From Bacillota bacterium (GTDB lineage Bacteria > Bacillota > Clostridia > Lachnospirales > Lachnospiraceae), in contig JAEZLZ010000052.1 of NCBI GenBank assembly GCA_023415055.1, forward strand, positions 22,003 to 86,002: 64,000 nucleotides of DNA, read 5' to 3'. How positions within the stretch are numbered: position 1 is the stretch's first letter; every line of letters starts with the position of its first letter. Positions 53,069 to 62,592 of the stretch are shown piece after piece. The notes beneath the pieces were generated by a model, which saw only the letters and a list, made by a program, of their open reading frames with translations, had not been told where the DNA came from and searched no databases. The position numbers were made by a program, and so were the translations under genes.

Positions 53069-54013
53069 ATGATAAATAATAATATTAGAGTAATGCAACA
53101 AGATAGACTAATAAAACGGCATAGTATAAATGGAATACTATATTTTATAGTTTATGTAAGTGCCATTCTGTTGTCTTTTCTTTATTCAAGGTATCTATAT
53201 AAATATTTTATTTGGTATCAAATTGCTTCCAATATAATAAAAGCAGTGATTACACAAGTACAGTTTATCTCTTTGATTGGATTCATAACATCAGCAATTA
53301 CAAAGAAACGTTTCCTGATAGCTTATTTATCAAATATAATTTTCTTTGGATTAATTTTATTAGATATTCTAGGTCAAAAATCCAATTTTTATATTCCGGA
53401 CCTGATTTTTCCATTTGGCTTACATTTTATTATCATGATCATTCAAAACCATAATCATGCTGTTACAAAATTTATTGAGGTCATGGAGAAAAATAGAGGG
53501 CAGCTTCAAGACATGATCTACTTGGATGCTTTGACCGAGCTTCCTAATAGGAAGAGAATTATAGAGTACCTGAATACTTTGTGCCATAGTTCAGATGAGG
53601 AAATGTCACCATTCTACATTGTTTTTATCGATCTGGATAATTTTAAGAACATAAATGATTTATACGGGCATTCAGTCGGTGACAAGATTTTAAAACACAT
53701 TTCAAAGTTGATGTGTGACAACATCAATAGTAATGATATGTTTGGACGTTTGGGTGGAGACGAGTTTATTCTTATCATCCGACAGATACTTAAGGAAAGT
53801 GATGTCCTACAATATGTAAATCATTTACGATCTATTTTGACAACTGTCGTCATTATCAAAGAATATCAAATAACCCCCAGTGCGAGTTTCGGTATATCCA
53901 GGTATCCTTCTGATGCAAAGGAACCAGAAAAACTTCTAAGATGTGCCGACACAGCAATGTATCGTGCAAAGGCATCAAGGAGAAACAATATTCAGTTCTT
54001 TCATAATAATTAG
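53069..54013 (+). CDS. membrane diguanylate cyclase (GGDEF)
   Basis: About 314 residues. Five or so N-terminal membrane helices (about 20-135) precede a full GGDEF domain (about 150-312) with LTELPNRKRI, FIDLDNFKNINDLYGH and the catalytic RLGGDEF (about 227-233), so it should make c-di-GMP. No clear I-site RxxD is seen five residues before the motif. The ribosome site is weak. The adjacent EAL-HDOD gene 55 bases downstream suggests a shared signalling role. Confidence 0.92.
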   Translation: MINNNIRVMQQDRLIKRHSINGILYFIVYVSAILLSFLYSRYLYKYFIWYQIASNIIKAVITQVQFISLIGFITSAITKKRFLIAYLSNIIFFGLILLDILGQKSNFYIPDLIFPFGLHFIIMIIQNHNHAVTKFIEVMEKNRGQLQDMIYLDALTELPNRKRIIEYLNTLCHSSDEEMSPFYIVFIDLDNFKNINDLYGHSVGDKILKHISKLMCDNINSNDMFGRLGGDEFILIIRQILKESDVLQYVNHLRSILTTVVIIKEYQITPSASFGISRYPSDAKEPEKLLRCADTAMYRAKASRRNNIQFFHNN

Positions 54014-54068
54014 TGCTAAAGATGAGATTACAGGGCTTTTATTAACATAGAAAATAAGGAGAGCAGAG

Positions 54069-55277
54069 ATGTTTATTGCTAGACAACCGATTTTTGATAA
54101 GTCTTTAAATATATATGGGTATGAATTACTTTTTAGGGCTAATGCTGAGTCAAATACTTTTTCTAATGCAACATCTGATTCTGCATCTGCGGTTGTGCTA
54201 GGGGGATTATTGGAGCAAGGGATTGATAGGGTTGTAGGGATAAGAAAGGCATTTGTGAATTTTGATTATGATTTCATTATGTCTGATATGATAGAACTAA
54301 TTAAGCCGGATACTTTAGTGATAGAAATTCTTGAAACAGTTACTTTTGACAGCAGTCTTTTAAGTCGTATCAAAAAATTGCATAATAAAGGATATAAAAT
54401 AGCACTCGATGATTTTGAAGAGGATTATTTTACATTTCCGGCAATTTCAATCGCAGATATAATAAAATACGACATCATGTTAACTCCACTTGATACATTA
54501 CATAGGGAAGTAAAGGCAGCTATTGCTAATAAAAAAATATGTTTGGCAGAAAAAATTGAAACAGAAGAAGAATTTCAAAAAGCCAAAGCAATGGGTTTTC
54601 AATTGTTTCAAGGGTATTTTTTTAGTAAACCTAAAATTGTTACAATAGGATCAAATACGAAGAAATCTTCAAAAGCAATCTATGCTCAGATATTAAGTGA
54701 AATAAAGAAAGAGGAATTTTCATACGATAAGATTACGAGTATTATCGAGTCTGACGTAAATTTGTCTTATCGGTTACTTTGTGTATTAAGTCATAAAGAT
54801 GAAAAAATTAACTATAGCTCAATCAGAAATGCATTGGTTCGCATGGGGGCACTGGAGATAGAGAGATGGATCAACGTACTCATGCTTCAGAACATGGCAA
54901 ACGATAAGCCGGACGAGGTGATCAGATTGTCACTGGTGCGCTCTAAGTTCAGCGAATATATCTCTGAAAGAAGTTCCTTTTGTAATCGAAAAGATGAAGC
55001 ATCTATGATGAGTTTATTCAGTTTGCTGGATGTGATTTTGGATTGTTCCATGGAGGAAGCATTGGAAGGACTAGCAATTTCCAGTGATATATTTGATGCA
55101 CTGGTATATGGTACAGGTGTGTTCAGACCCTTATGTATGTTGATGCAATCCTATGAGAATGGGAATTGGAATGATGTAGATGGATACGTTAAAAAAATTA
55201 ATCTTAAACCAGCAAACTTAACCGAGGGGTATTTATCAGCAATAAAATGGGCATCAAGTATTTTAGATTTTTATTGA
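54069..55277 (+). CDS. EAL-HDOD signalling protein
   Basis: About 402 residues with the YuxH/CdgJ layout: MFIARQPIFDKSLNIYGYEL, an EAL-like domain (about 1-200) and an HDOD domain (about 200-390, SYRLLCVLSH). EAL is replaced by EIL and the metal site ALDDFEEDY differs from ALDDFGTG, so phosphodiesterase activity is doubtful. Such proteins usually act as signalling adaptors. AAGGAGAGCAGAG lies before ATG 54069. Confidence 0.88.
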   Translation: MFIARQPIFDKSLNIYGYELLFRANAESNTFSNATSDSASAVVLGGLLEQGIDRVVGIRKAFVNFDYDFIMSDMIELIKPDTLVIEILETVTFDSSLLSRIKKLHNKGYKIALDDFEEDYFTFPAISIADIIKYDIMLTPLDTLHREVKAAIANKKICLAEKIETEEEFQKAKAMGFQLFQGYFFSKPKIVTIGSNTKKSSKAIYAQILSEIKKEEFSYDKITSIIESDVNLSYRLLCVLSHKDEKINYSSIRNALVRMGALEIERWINVLMLQNMANDKPDEVIRLSLVRSKFSEYISERSSFCNRKDEASMMSLFSLLDVILDCSMEEALEGLAISSDIFDALVYGTGVFRPLCMLMQSYENGNWNDVDGYVKKINLKPANLTEGYLSAIKWASSILDFY

Positions 55278-55381
55278 GTTTATAGTTTAATGTATTGGAG
55301 ATATATAGCAGTTATAAGCAAATAATAAAAATGTCATTTAGTTGAGTGTGAATGACGCAAGTAATTGTGTTGTCATGAATG

Positions 55382-55418
55382 ACGAGGAAATGCTGATTTT
55401 AGGGCATTTCCTCGTTTT
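55382..55418 (+). terminator. terminator after the EAL-HDOD gene
   Basis: ACGAGGAAATGC (55382-55393) pairs perfectly with GCATTTCCTCGT (55404-55415), followed by TTTT. The kinase fragment begins immediately afterwards. Confidence 0.75.
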
Positions 55419-55420
55419 GC

Positions 55421-55777
55421 ATGTTCAATTATGTGGAAGCTGATGTACCAGAAAAGCTGCCACTTACAGCACCGGAGATCGGAGAGCTGTTTTCTAACCT
55501 ATTAGAAAATGCCTGTGAAGCCTGTATAAAGATGGAGGGTGGAGGTTCTATTGCACTGACTGTAAAGGTGGATAACGACAGACTACGGCTGGAGCTGCGT
55601 AACAGTGTGTCAGTCCAGACTGTCTTTGATCGAGCGGGATTACCCCGAACCACTAAGGCAGGTGGAGGCACAGGTACCAGAAGCGCAGCCACCATTGTCC
55701 AACGATATGGCGGAATGCTTCGTTTTTCACAGGAGGGGAATGTATTTGTAACCCAAATGATTTTACCTCTGATCTAA
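55421..55777 (+). pseudogene. GHKL ATPase fragment of an AgrC-like histidine kinase
   Basis: About 118 codons: N-box ELFSNLLENACEAC and G-box AGGGTGTRSAATIVQRYGG, the ATP-binding end of HATPase_c_5 kinases. Membrane and dimerisation parts are absent, and the frame starts 3 bases after a terminator with no ribosome site, so it is probably a relic. It may descend from a peptide-sensing two-component system linked to the double-glycine peptide gene downstream. Confidence 0.7.
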
Positions 55778-55848
55778 AGGATAGAAGGTAAGCTTCACAA
55801 ACTAGTATGATGAAATATTACATATGCCCACCGAGCTTTCTACACTGT

Positions 55849-55884
55849 GCCACTTGACCAATCTGGTCGAGTGGCGTTTTTTTA
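55849..55884 (+). terminator. terminator after the kinase fragment
   Basis: GCCACTTGACCA (55849-55860) pairs with TGGTCGAGTGGC (55864-55875), one mismatch, followed by GTTTTTTT. Confidence 0.8.
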
Positions 55885-56183
55885 TACATAAATGTCCTTT
55901 TACGAAATATTAAGACGTTTTATGCAAGATTTTCCACAGAAGAACAGAAAAGTGTTACCGTATTTATATCAAAGTGTATCCAAAGGGTGGTATCCGGTCT
56001 GCTCAGTGAAGAAATCGGAACAAGGAGCGTGGTAGAAATGATGGAAAATGATCATAAGGTTTAAATAAGCGTGCACTATGTCGATACCGAATTCGTAGGA
56101 AAAACAACGTCATTTTGACACATGATGTATGAAGAATCTGCGAAGCTAAAATTACTAAATGAAACATAAAGGGAGGAATTAAC
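55885..56183 (+). other. upstream region of the leader-peptide gene
   Basis: About 300 bases without a gene. GGGAGG (56171-56176) is the ribosome site of the peptide gene. The promoter is likely between 55890 and 56100; no unique hexamer pair is evident. Confidence 0.35.
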
Positions 56184-56441
56184 ATGGACAATTTCAAGGA
56201 TTTGCAGAAACAGGAATACGCATTCAACGACGAGGAGTTGGATAATGTGGCGGGGGGAATGAAAACTATGTCAATGATTGGAACTGACAAAACAAAATAT
56301 ACCGTAGTAGTTCAAAATGGTGATGGTGGCACTAACACTTATCGTTGTTCGATCTGCAATTCACCGGAGATCATGAATTGGGAAGCTTTCTATGCCCATA
56401 TCATGACCTTCCACCCGGAAGAATATCATTACATTCCGTAA
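56184..56441 (+). CDS. double-glycine leader peptide with C2H2-like core
   Basis: 85 residues. FNDEELDNVAGG (14-25) is the typical end of a double-glycine leader, after which a peptidase-containing ABC exporter or LAN-type protease cuts. The presumed 60-residue core carries C55-x2-C58-x13-H72-x4-H77, spaced like a classical C2H2 zinc finger. That combination is unlike known bacteriocins. ATG 56184 has GGGAGGAATTAAC upstream. The exporter is not in the window. The gene heads the cluster running to 61349 and may supply its signal or product. Whether it is modified is unknown. Confidence 0.75.
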   Translation: MDNFKDLQKQEYAFNDEELDNVAGGMKTMSMIGTDKTKYTVVVQNGDGGTNTYRCSICNSPEIMNWEAFYAHIMTFHPEEYHYIP

Positions 56442-56581
56442 GCGGATAGTTAGATTAAATAGCCCTACATCCACCCAGTAGAGGAATGGATATGATAAAC
56501 TTTACCGATGTATTAGATAGGCATCGAGTGTCCAATTTACCATAATACAAAAGACAAAACACAATAGAGAGGATTCATGCT

Positions 56582-57139
56582 ATGAAAGAAATCAGGATTA
56601 CAGAAAGTAAGATAAATGAGGCATTAACTCAGATCGACGCAATGGAAGGACTTAACTCCAAGGACAGGGGATGTCTGCGGCTTCTCACAGAGGAGATGTT
56701 CTCCATGTGCAGGGAGCTTTTGAACACGGAGCTTCTGGACTTTGAGGTGAAATGCGACAAGGGGTGTTACACCTTACGTACAGTCACGAAAACGAGAGTG
56801 AAGGATGAGGCAAGAGAGCAATTCCTATCCATGAGCAGCAGCGGAAAAAACTCCGCAAATCATGGAATAAAGGGGATGCTGGGTGCTATTTTGGAGGTGT
56901 TGGCCATCGAGGGTGACCCGAAGTATTACGGTCCTGCGTGGTCTTATGGGATGCATAGCCCAGGCGGCGAATATGCCTGTATGTGGACACTCTCACAATA
57001 TATGGAATTTGCTCCAAAGGAGAAGATCAAAAGTGAATGGGATGGCATGGAGAAATCCATAATCGCAAACTTTGCCGACGATGTGTCCATCGGTGTGTGT
57101 AGCGGTAAATTGGAGATGACTGTGACGAAAACATTTTAA
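56582..57139 (+). CDS. RsbW-like ATP-binding protein
   Basis: About 185 residues. The N-terminal part (LNSKDRGCLRLLTEEMFSMC, about 24-43) resembles the N-box helix of anti-sigma kinases of the SpoIIAB/RsbW type, and NHGIKGMLGAILEVL is a possible G-box. The N-box lacks the usual Asn, so ATP binding is uncertain. It is followed 16 bases later by a STAS gene, the classic partner. ATG 56582 has AGAGAGGATTC upstream. Confidence 0.6.
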   Translation: MKEIRITESKINEALTQIDAMEGLNSKDRGCLRLLTEEMFSMCRELLNTELLDFEVKCDKGCYTLRTVTKTRVKDEAREQFLSMSSSGKNSANHGIKGMLGAILEVLAIEGDPKYYGPAWSYGMHSPGGEYACMWTLSQYMEFAPKEKIKSEWDGMEKSIIANFADDVSIGVCSGKLEMTVTKTF

Positions 57140-57155
57140 TTTAGGAGGAATAGAA

Positions 57156-57452
57156 ATGACAATCAATAAGAGCTTAAATGATACTGAATTATCCATGTCC
57201 TTGGCCGGCCGACTGGACACTACCACAGCACCTGGGCTGGAGGCAGAGCTGAAGACCTCGCTTATCGGTGTGACATCCCTCGTAATGGATTTTGCCGAGC
57301 TGGAGTACATCTCCTCTGCGGGCCTTCGAGTACTACTTTCTGCCCAGAAGGTGATGAACAAGCAAGGCAAAATGGTGATTTGCCATGTCAATGAGACCAT
57401 CATGGAGGTATTTGAGGTGACAGGATTTACCGATATCCTCACTATTGAATAA
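57156..57452 (+). CDS. STAS-domain anti-sigma-antagonist-like protein
   Basis: 98 residues, one STAS domain: LSMSLAGRLDTTTAPGLEAE, VMDFAELEYISSAGLRVLL. The Ser in YISSAGLR (about 54-55) is at the position phosphorylated in SpoIIAA/RsbV. ATG 57156 follows AGGAGGAATAG. Together with the upstream ATPase it forms a partner-switching pair. No sigma factor gene is near, so the output may be something else, such as the fused ATPase at 58336. Confidence 0.9.
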   Translation: MTINKSLNDTELSMSLAGRLDTTTAPGLEAELKTSLIGVTSLVMDFAELEYISSAGLRVLLSAQKVMNKQGKMVICHVNETIMEVFEVTGFTDILTIE

Positions 57453-57652
57453 GCATCACTTTGGACAAGTCACCGATTGAAGGGATTATGATCCGGTTTC
57501 AAAAAAATTATTGTTGCATTGGGTGTTTTATGCGCAGTGCTGCTGGGTGATCGGTGCTTTAGGGCTAAACACCGTTCCTACGCAAGGCTGTCTTAAAATG
57601 CAGGATTGAAAAAGTAAGTATAAAAAAGAATTCTTAGAAAGCGAGTGATTCC

Positions 57653-58339
57653 ATGTCCTTTGATGACATTTTTTATAAAACTCTTATCGGCGGTGGCTCC
57701 TATTTCACTATTTTGAAGGGGCTCTGGGTAACCGTACAGATTTCGCTGTTATCCATTTTAATTGGCACGACGCTGGGTGTGCTGGTGTGCGCCTTAAGAA
57801 TGTGCAAAAACCGCCCGGTACAGGGATTGGCTATGGTGTATATTGCGGTTCTGCGCGGTAGCCCGGTGCTCTTGCTGCTTATGCTGATGTACTACGTTGT
57901 CTTTGCCCGAAGTGCTCTGTCTGCGCCTCTCATCGCAGTGGTGGCCTTTTCGTTGAATGTCTCTGCCCATGTAGCAGAGTGTTTCAGAGCAGCATATTCC
58001 GCTACCGATAAGATGCAGGCGGAGGCCGCACGAACCTTGGGCTTCTCTAAGTGGCAGGCATTTCGTCTGATATCCTTACCTCAGGCGGCAAAGATTGCAA
58101 AGCCTACCTATCAGTCCACCCTGGTGAATCTGATCCAGTGGACCAGTGTAGTGGGCTATGTGTCTATTACAGATCTGACCCGGGTCATCAACAATATCGG
58201 AAGTCGCACCATGCAGCCGCTGCTCATGATTCTGGTGGGAATGTTTTTGTATCTGGCGCTTGCTTATCTGTGTTACGGAGTCTTCGCACTTACAGAAGCT
58301 GTCTCGAGTAAGAAAGCGGAAAGGAGGCGTGCACAATGA
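57653..58339 (+). CDS. amino-acid ABC transporter permease
   Basis: About 228 residues of the HisMQ type: GLWVTVQISLLSILIGTTLG, the first of several helices, and the EAA loop AEAARTLGFSKWQAFRLISL (about 123-142). Usually imports polar amino acids. The stop overlaps the start of the ATPase gene (ATGA), so they are co-translated. Confidence 0.93.
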   Translation: MSFDDIFYKTLIGGGSYFTILKGLWVTVQISLLSILIGTTLGVLVCALRMCKNRPVQGLAMVYIAVLRGSPVLLLLMLMYYVVFARSALSAPLIAVVAFSLNVSAHVAECFRAAYSATDKMQAEAARTLGFSKWQAFRLISLPQAAKIAKPTYQSTLVNLIQWTSVVGYVSITDLTRVINNIGSRTMQPLLMILVGMFLYLALAYLCYGVFALTEAVSSKKAERRRAQ

Positions 58340-59439
58340 GCATAATTCAAGTGGAACATATCTCCAAGTCGTTTGGCTCGTTGGAAGTACTACGGGATGT
58401 CTCTCTGACCGTTGAGGAGGGAGAGTGCATTGTCATTATTGGTGGTTCTGGCTGCGGTAAGAGCGTTTTCTTGCGCTCACTGGATTTACTTGAAACACCG
58501 GATGCCGGGCGGATCATCATTGGTGGCGATGAAATCACAGCCAAGGGTGCTAATGTCAATCGCATCAGGCAGAAGATGGGCATGGTCTATCAGGGCTTTC
58601 ATCTCTTTGAGCACATGGATGTGCTGGACAACCTGACGCTCGCTCCCATTCGTTTGCGAGGCACATCCCGGGAGGAGGCCGACCAAAAAGCAGTAGAGCT
58701 ACTGAAAATGGTGAGTCTGGAGAGTCGCAAACATGCCATGCCGGGGATTCTCTCCGGCGGGCAGAAGCAACGTATTGCCATTGCTCGGTGTCTTGCTATG
58801 GAGCCTCAGATTATGCTCTTTGACGAGCCGACCAGTGCGCTGGACCCTACCATGGTGGGAGAGGTGTTGGCGACGATGCGAATGCTTGCAAAGCGCGGCA
58901 TGACCATGATTATTGTGACCCACGAGATGGCCTTTGCCAGGGAGGTGGGCACCCGCATTCTCTATTTTGATGAACACGGTATTTATGAGCAGGGAACACC
59001 GGAAGATATATTCGACCATCCCAAAAAGCTGAAAACCAAAGCCTTTATCCAAAAACTGAAATATTTTTCACATAATATAGATCGGCGTGATTTTGATCTG
59101 ATGCAGCTTCAGGGCGGTATTTGGAGCTTTGCAGAGAAGTATGGAATCGGGGACAAATTCGCTCGTCGGCTCCAGCTTTGCGCAGAGGAGCTGATTTATG
59201 AAATGCTATCCGGAGCTATTATCGAAGGAGAGGCGGTGAATCTGGATGTCAATATCCGTTACAGTGAGGTTGACAAATCTATACTGCTGGAGCTTACCTG
59301 TGCCGGCAGGGAGTATGACCCCTTCCGAGTCTCCGAGGATGATGAAGCACATCTGGGGGTAATTATTCTAAGAAATGTGTCTAAGGATATTTCCTGTACC
59401 TACCAGGAAGGTATGAACCAGATTATTGTTAGACTTTAA
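58336..59439 (+). CDS. amino-acid ABC ATPase fused to an RsbW-like domain
   Basis: About 367 residues. Residues 1-240 are a normal amino-acid importer ATPase: Walker A GGSGCGKS (about 35), signature LSGGQKQR (about 138), Walker B MLFDEPTSALD (about 160) and H-loop VTHEMAF. Such proteins usually end near 245. Here about 120 residues follow (FSHNIDRRDFDLMQLQGGIW, FARRLQLCAEELIYEMLSG, LGVIILRNVSKDISCTY), which resemble the anti-sigma-type HATPase fold. The fusion suggests control of transport by the STAS/RsbW pair upstream. The N-box lacks Asn here too. Confidence 0.85.
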   Translation: MSIIQVEHISKSFGSLEVLRDVSLTVEEGECIVIIGGSGCGKSVFLRSLDLLETPDAGRIIIGGDEITAKGANVNRIRQKMGMVYQGFHLFEHMDVLDNLTLAPIRLRGTSREEADQKAVELLKMVSLESRKHAMPGILSGGQKQRIAIARCLAMEPQIMLFDEPTSALDPTMVGEVLATMRMLAKRGMTMIIVTHEMAFAREVGTRILYFDEHGIYEQGTPEDIFDHPKKLKTKAFIQKLKYFSHNIDRRDFDLMQLQGGIWSFAEKYGIGDKFARRLQLCAEELIYEMLSGAIIEGEAVNLDVNIRYSEVDKSILLELTCAGREYDPFRVSEDDEAHLGVIILRNVSKDISCTYQEGMNQIIVRL

Positions 59440-59585
59440 TTAGGGATAATGATAAGAAGGATCCATTTAATCAACAATTACAGAAATTAAAGTAAGAAGA
59501 GTAGAAGATGAATTAATAAATTAATCCAGATGTCATGAATAAAAGTACCGATAAATTGATATTTGACTTAAAAGGAGAATTCATT

Positions 59586-61349
59586 ATGAAAAGAAAAAAA
59601 CGTTTAGCAGGTATACTTTCGATGCTGGTTCTTTGCATGATCCTTTCTGCTTGCAGTGAAAAGAAAGCAGAAAATTCAACAGAAAGCAGTAACCCTGTGT
59701 CCGGCAACGCGGAGGAAGCAAATAGCAATCTTGTTGCCGGTGTGCTGGAACAGAACAGTGTGGAAGATTCGTCAATTATAAATTATCCACAAGCCGAAGG
59801 GAAGATGGAAGAGATGAGAAAGCAGGTTGAGTTCAAAGCGTTCTCGTCTCTGAACACCCTGCTATTAGAACTCTCCGCCGGACGGGTGAACTATGTGCAA
59901 CTTCCAAACAGCGTCGGAAGCTATCTGTCAGCCAATGATGATACATTGATCGTTACGGCGGTGGAAGGTGCCCTGCCCCGTCGACATTATCACATGGCAG
60001 CCCGTACGGATGACACGGAGCTTTGTAAAGAGATAAACAACGCCATAGACACGCTGAAAGCAGAAGGCACTCTTGACCAGCTGGCAGTTGATTACATCAC
60101 AAGTGCTGACAGCACACCTATTACTAACACACTGCTGAAGCATGAGGGAGCAGAGACACACGTCGTAGCCGTTACCGGTGATCTGCCGCCTCTGGACTAT
60201 GTCTCCGCCGATGGTACACCTGCAGGCTTCAATGTGGCCTTACTTAACGCCATCTCCGAGCAATGCGGCTGTAACTTTGAGCTTGTGCAGCTGGATGCGG
60301 ATGCCCGCCTGTCTGCGCTTGAGAGTGGAAAGGTTGACCTGATCTTCTGGATCGGATGCTACAGTAATGAAGGCTTTGAGCCAGAGACCAACAATGTTTG
60401 CCTGTCTACTCCGTATTTTGAAGAATCTGCTTGCCTTGTGGGTTATTCGGAGGATATTCTGGAGAAAGCCTTGTCGATTTATCAAACCCAGAATTCACCC
60501 GCATCTGGTACTTTCGCTGCCCCGACGTCTGAACAGCCATCGACCAAGACGCCAACAGCATCCAATACCCCCATACTGACCATGGAAAAGGCTATTGAGG
60601 TCAATACAGCTGCTCATTTGCTGGAAAAATACAAGACCGTTACCTACGCTCAATTGGACTATATCGGTGGTAATACCATACATGCGACCTTCTATAAGGA
60701 TGAAAGTGGAGATATTTGCTGTATGGAAGACGATTTTGGCTATACCGGCTATCGAACCGACTACTTTGATTTCTCCAGAGAAAAAGGTAAATCTACATAT
60801 ACCCTCAATGTCATGGAGGACCGCAACGTCAGCGACTATCTATTCATGGTGTCTGACAGCGAATTTGTCTCTCAAACCACCGATGTAAACGGCAATCTGT
60901 TATGTGAAACACAGGCAGACATCAGCCAGGCCTATGCGGATCAGCTCTCTGAGACCTGGCCGTGCACCATCGAGGATAAAATGATTACAACGACCACCTT
61001 CGCCGCCGATGATTATCGTGTGCTTTCCATCGACTTTCGTCTCCGCCGTCCTGACGGTTCTGAGTCCATGATTGCCTCCGGCGTATTACTCTACAACGAG
61101 GAGGTTACTTACACCGACGCGGTGCAAGGATATATGGATGCTAAGAAGGTCACGGTATCCGTACAGATGCAAGATGGGAGTACCCGGGCAGCGGTAATCC
61201 CTAAGGGAGAGACCATCAACTGGGTCTGTGATGACGGCTATACGCTCTACATAGACAAGGACGGCAAAACACCGCTGCCCAAACCTTCTGACCCCGTTCA
61301 GAGTGATTTGACTCTTTACTGCCTGTCAGTACAACATGGCACAAAATAA
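59586..61349 (+). CDS. large solute-binding lipoprotein with two binding-domain segments
   Basis: About 587 residues. A lipoprotein signal (LAGILSMLVLCMILSAC) is followed by a partial binding domain (about 80-190, FKAFSSLNTLLLELSAGRVNY) and a second family 3 domain (THVVAVTGDLPPLDYVSADG, GFNVALLNAISEQCGCNFEL). The last 250 residues contain a beta-rich module of unknown type. ATG 59586 follows AAAGGAGAA. Likely partner of the permease and ATPase upstream, but the extra module is not found in ordinary importers. Confidence 0.82.
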   Translation: MKRKKRLAGILSMLVLCMILSACSEKKAENSTESSNPVSGNAEEANSNLVAGVLEQNSVEDSSIINYPQAEGKMEEMRKQVEFKAFSSLNTLLLELSAGRVNYVQLPNSVGSYLSANDDTLIVTAVEGALPRRHYHMAARTDDTELCKEINNAIDTLKAEGTLDQLAVDYITSADSTPITNTLLKHEGAETHVVAVTGDLPPLDYVSADGTPAGFNVALLNAISEQCGCNFELVQLDADARLSALESGKVDLIFWIGCYSNEGFEPETNNVCLSTPYFEESACLVGYSEDILEKALSIYQTQNSPASGTFAAPTSEQPSTKTPTASNTPILTMEKAIEVNTAAHLLEKYKTVTYAQLDYIGGNTIHATFYKDESGDICCMEDDFGYTGYRTDYFDFSREKGKSTYTLNVMEDRNVSDYLFMVSDSEFVSQTTDVNGNLLCETQADISQAYADQLSETWPCTIEDKMITTTTFAADDYRVLSIDFRLRRPDGSESMIASGVLLYNEEVTYTDAVQGYMDAKKVTVSVQMQDGSTRAAVIPKGETINWVCDDGYTLYIDKDGKTPLPKPSDPVQSDLTLYCLSVQHGTK

Positions 61350-61423
61350 TTTTATTCAAAATCAAATGATATAAATAATGGTTATCGGTTCCATTATTTA
61401 ACAGCTGAAGTATATTACATTCG

Positions 61424-61467
61424 AAAGTGCTACAAACCTATTAAAATCAAGGGTTGTAGCACTTTTT
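61424..61467 (+). terminator. terminator after the ABC cluster
   Basis: AAAGTGCTACAA (61424-61435) pairs with TTGTAGCACTTT (61454-61465), then TTG. The stem is nearly the same as that at 51556-51595. Confidence 0.85.
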
Positions 61468-61469
61468 GT

Positions 61470-61736
61470 TTTTATAAAATAAATCAATACATAAATAAAT
61501 ACGTTTTCAATCGTATCGAACCGTAAAAAGCAGTAATTAAAGAAACACAAAATTGAGACATATTGTTGAAAAAGCCAGAATATTCAACTATAATATTATT
61601 ATGTTAGGTTATTTTGACGAATGTTTTATATAATTAAAACATAGTTAACTAAATTAAGTGCAAAATCTCATTATTATGTTGTGAATTCTACTGGTTTTGA
61701 AAAATCTTTGACAGAAAATATGTGGGGGATGACAAA
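61470..61736 (+). other. AT-rich intergenic region
   Basis: No gene. Very AT-rich; promoter hexamers occur by chance and none is compelling. Confidence 0.3.
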
Positions 61737-62467
61737 TTGAGCAAATTTTTAATAATAATTTTTTCTTTAATTCTATCTTATATAATAACAATAATTTCTG
61801 GTTTTAAGAGTAACTTCTCCTTGTTTTTCTTTGGTATTACCAACGGCATATTTATATGGATTGGGTTACAGATTTCTGCAAAATCAAATAATTCATCTTT
61901 TCATTTGTCTTTTAATAAAAAACATAAAAAGCCTGTTATTGAGCAGGTTGGTAATGTCATTCAATTGAGGCAGCTAGAGCAGGTGAGCAAGGCAGGGGCT
62001 TTGCAGTAGTGGCTGATGAAGTGCGAAAGTTGGCAGAACAATCTAATAATGCAGCTACAAGTATTGGAGATATTATTCGAGAGATTCAGGCTGAAATTGA
62101 TTCTTCATCATAATCTTTTCATTCGGTAACCAATTATGTCGCAGAAGGAGTGAGTGATACAATAACTGCAAGGCAGTTGATTGAGAAAATAGTGGAGACC
62201 TTTAAGATTACAGCATCGAGTACGGAGGAAATTCGGAAACTTCTTCAACAGTCAGTAAAAAATTGTCAGACCATCTTTCAAATATCTCAAAAGAATCAGG
62301 TTATGTCCCATGCAACTTCGAGTACAACAGAAGATATAGCTGCGGCAACACAGGAACAGTGTTCAGCTATTGAAGAAATTAATAGTAATATAGAAATTAT
62401 TACGAATTTATCAGAAGAAATTAAACAGCGAATAATGAATAGACTGAAAGGGGTTGTCCTTGTTTAG
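61737..62467 (+). pseudogene. decayed methyl-accepting chemotaxis protein
   Basis: A membrane-type N-terminus (61737-61950, SKFLIIIFSLILSYIITII) leads in another frame to the signalling hairpin HSIEAARAGEQGRGFAVVA, DEVRKLAEQSNNAATSIGDI. An in-frame TAA (62111-62113) interrupts it, and the same frame continues with YVAEGVSD and ATQEQCSAIEEINSN to 62467. The frameshift, the stop and loss of the sensory domain mark it as a pseudogene. Confidence 0.8.
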
Positions 62468-62592
62468 CTTAACCAAGGTTCTGGACTCCTTGATTCAAAA
62501 TAATCATTTGGCTCAAACATATGGGTGTAATCGGAAGCGTATGTAAATTATATTGCATTAAACGATTTTAGTGAGTAAAGGAGCCGGACAGA

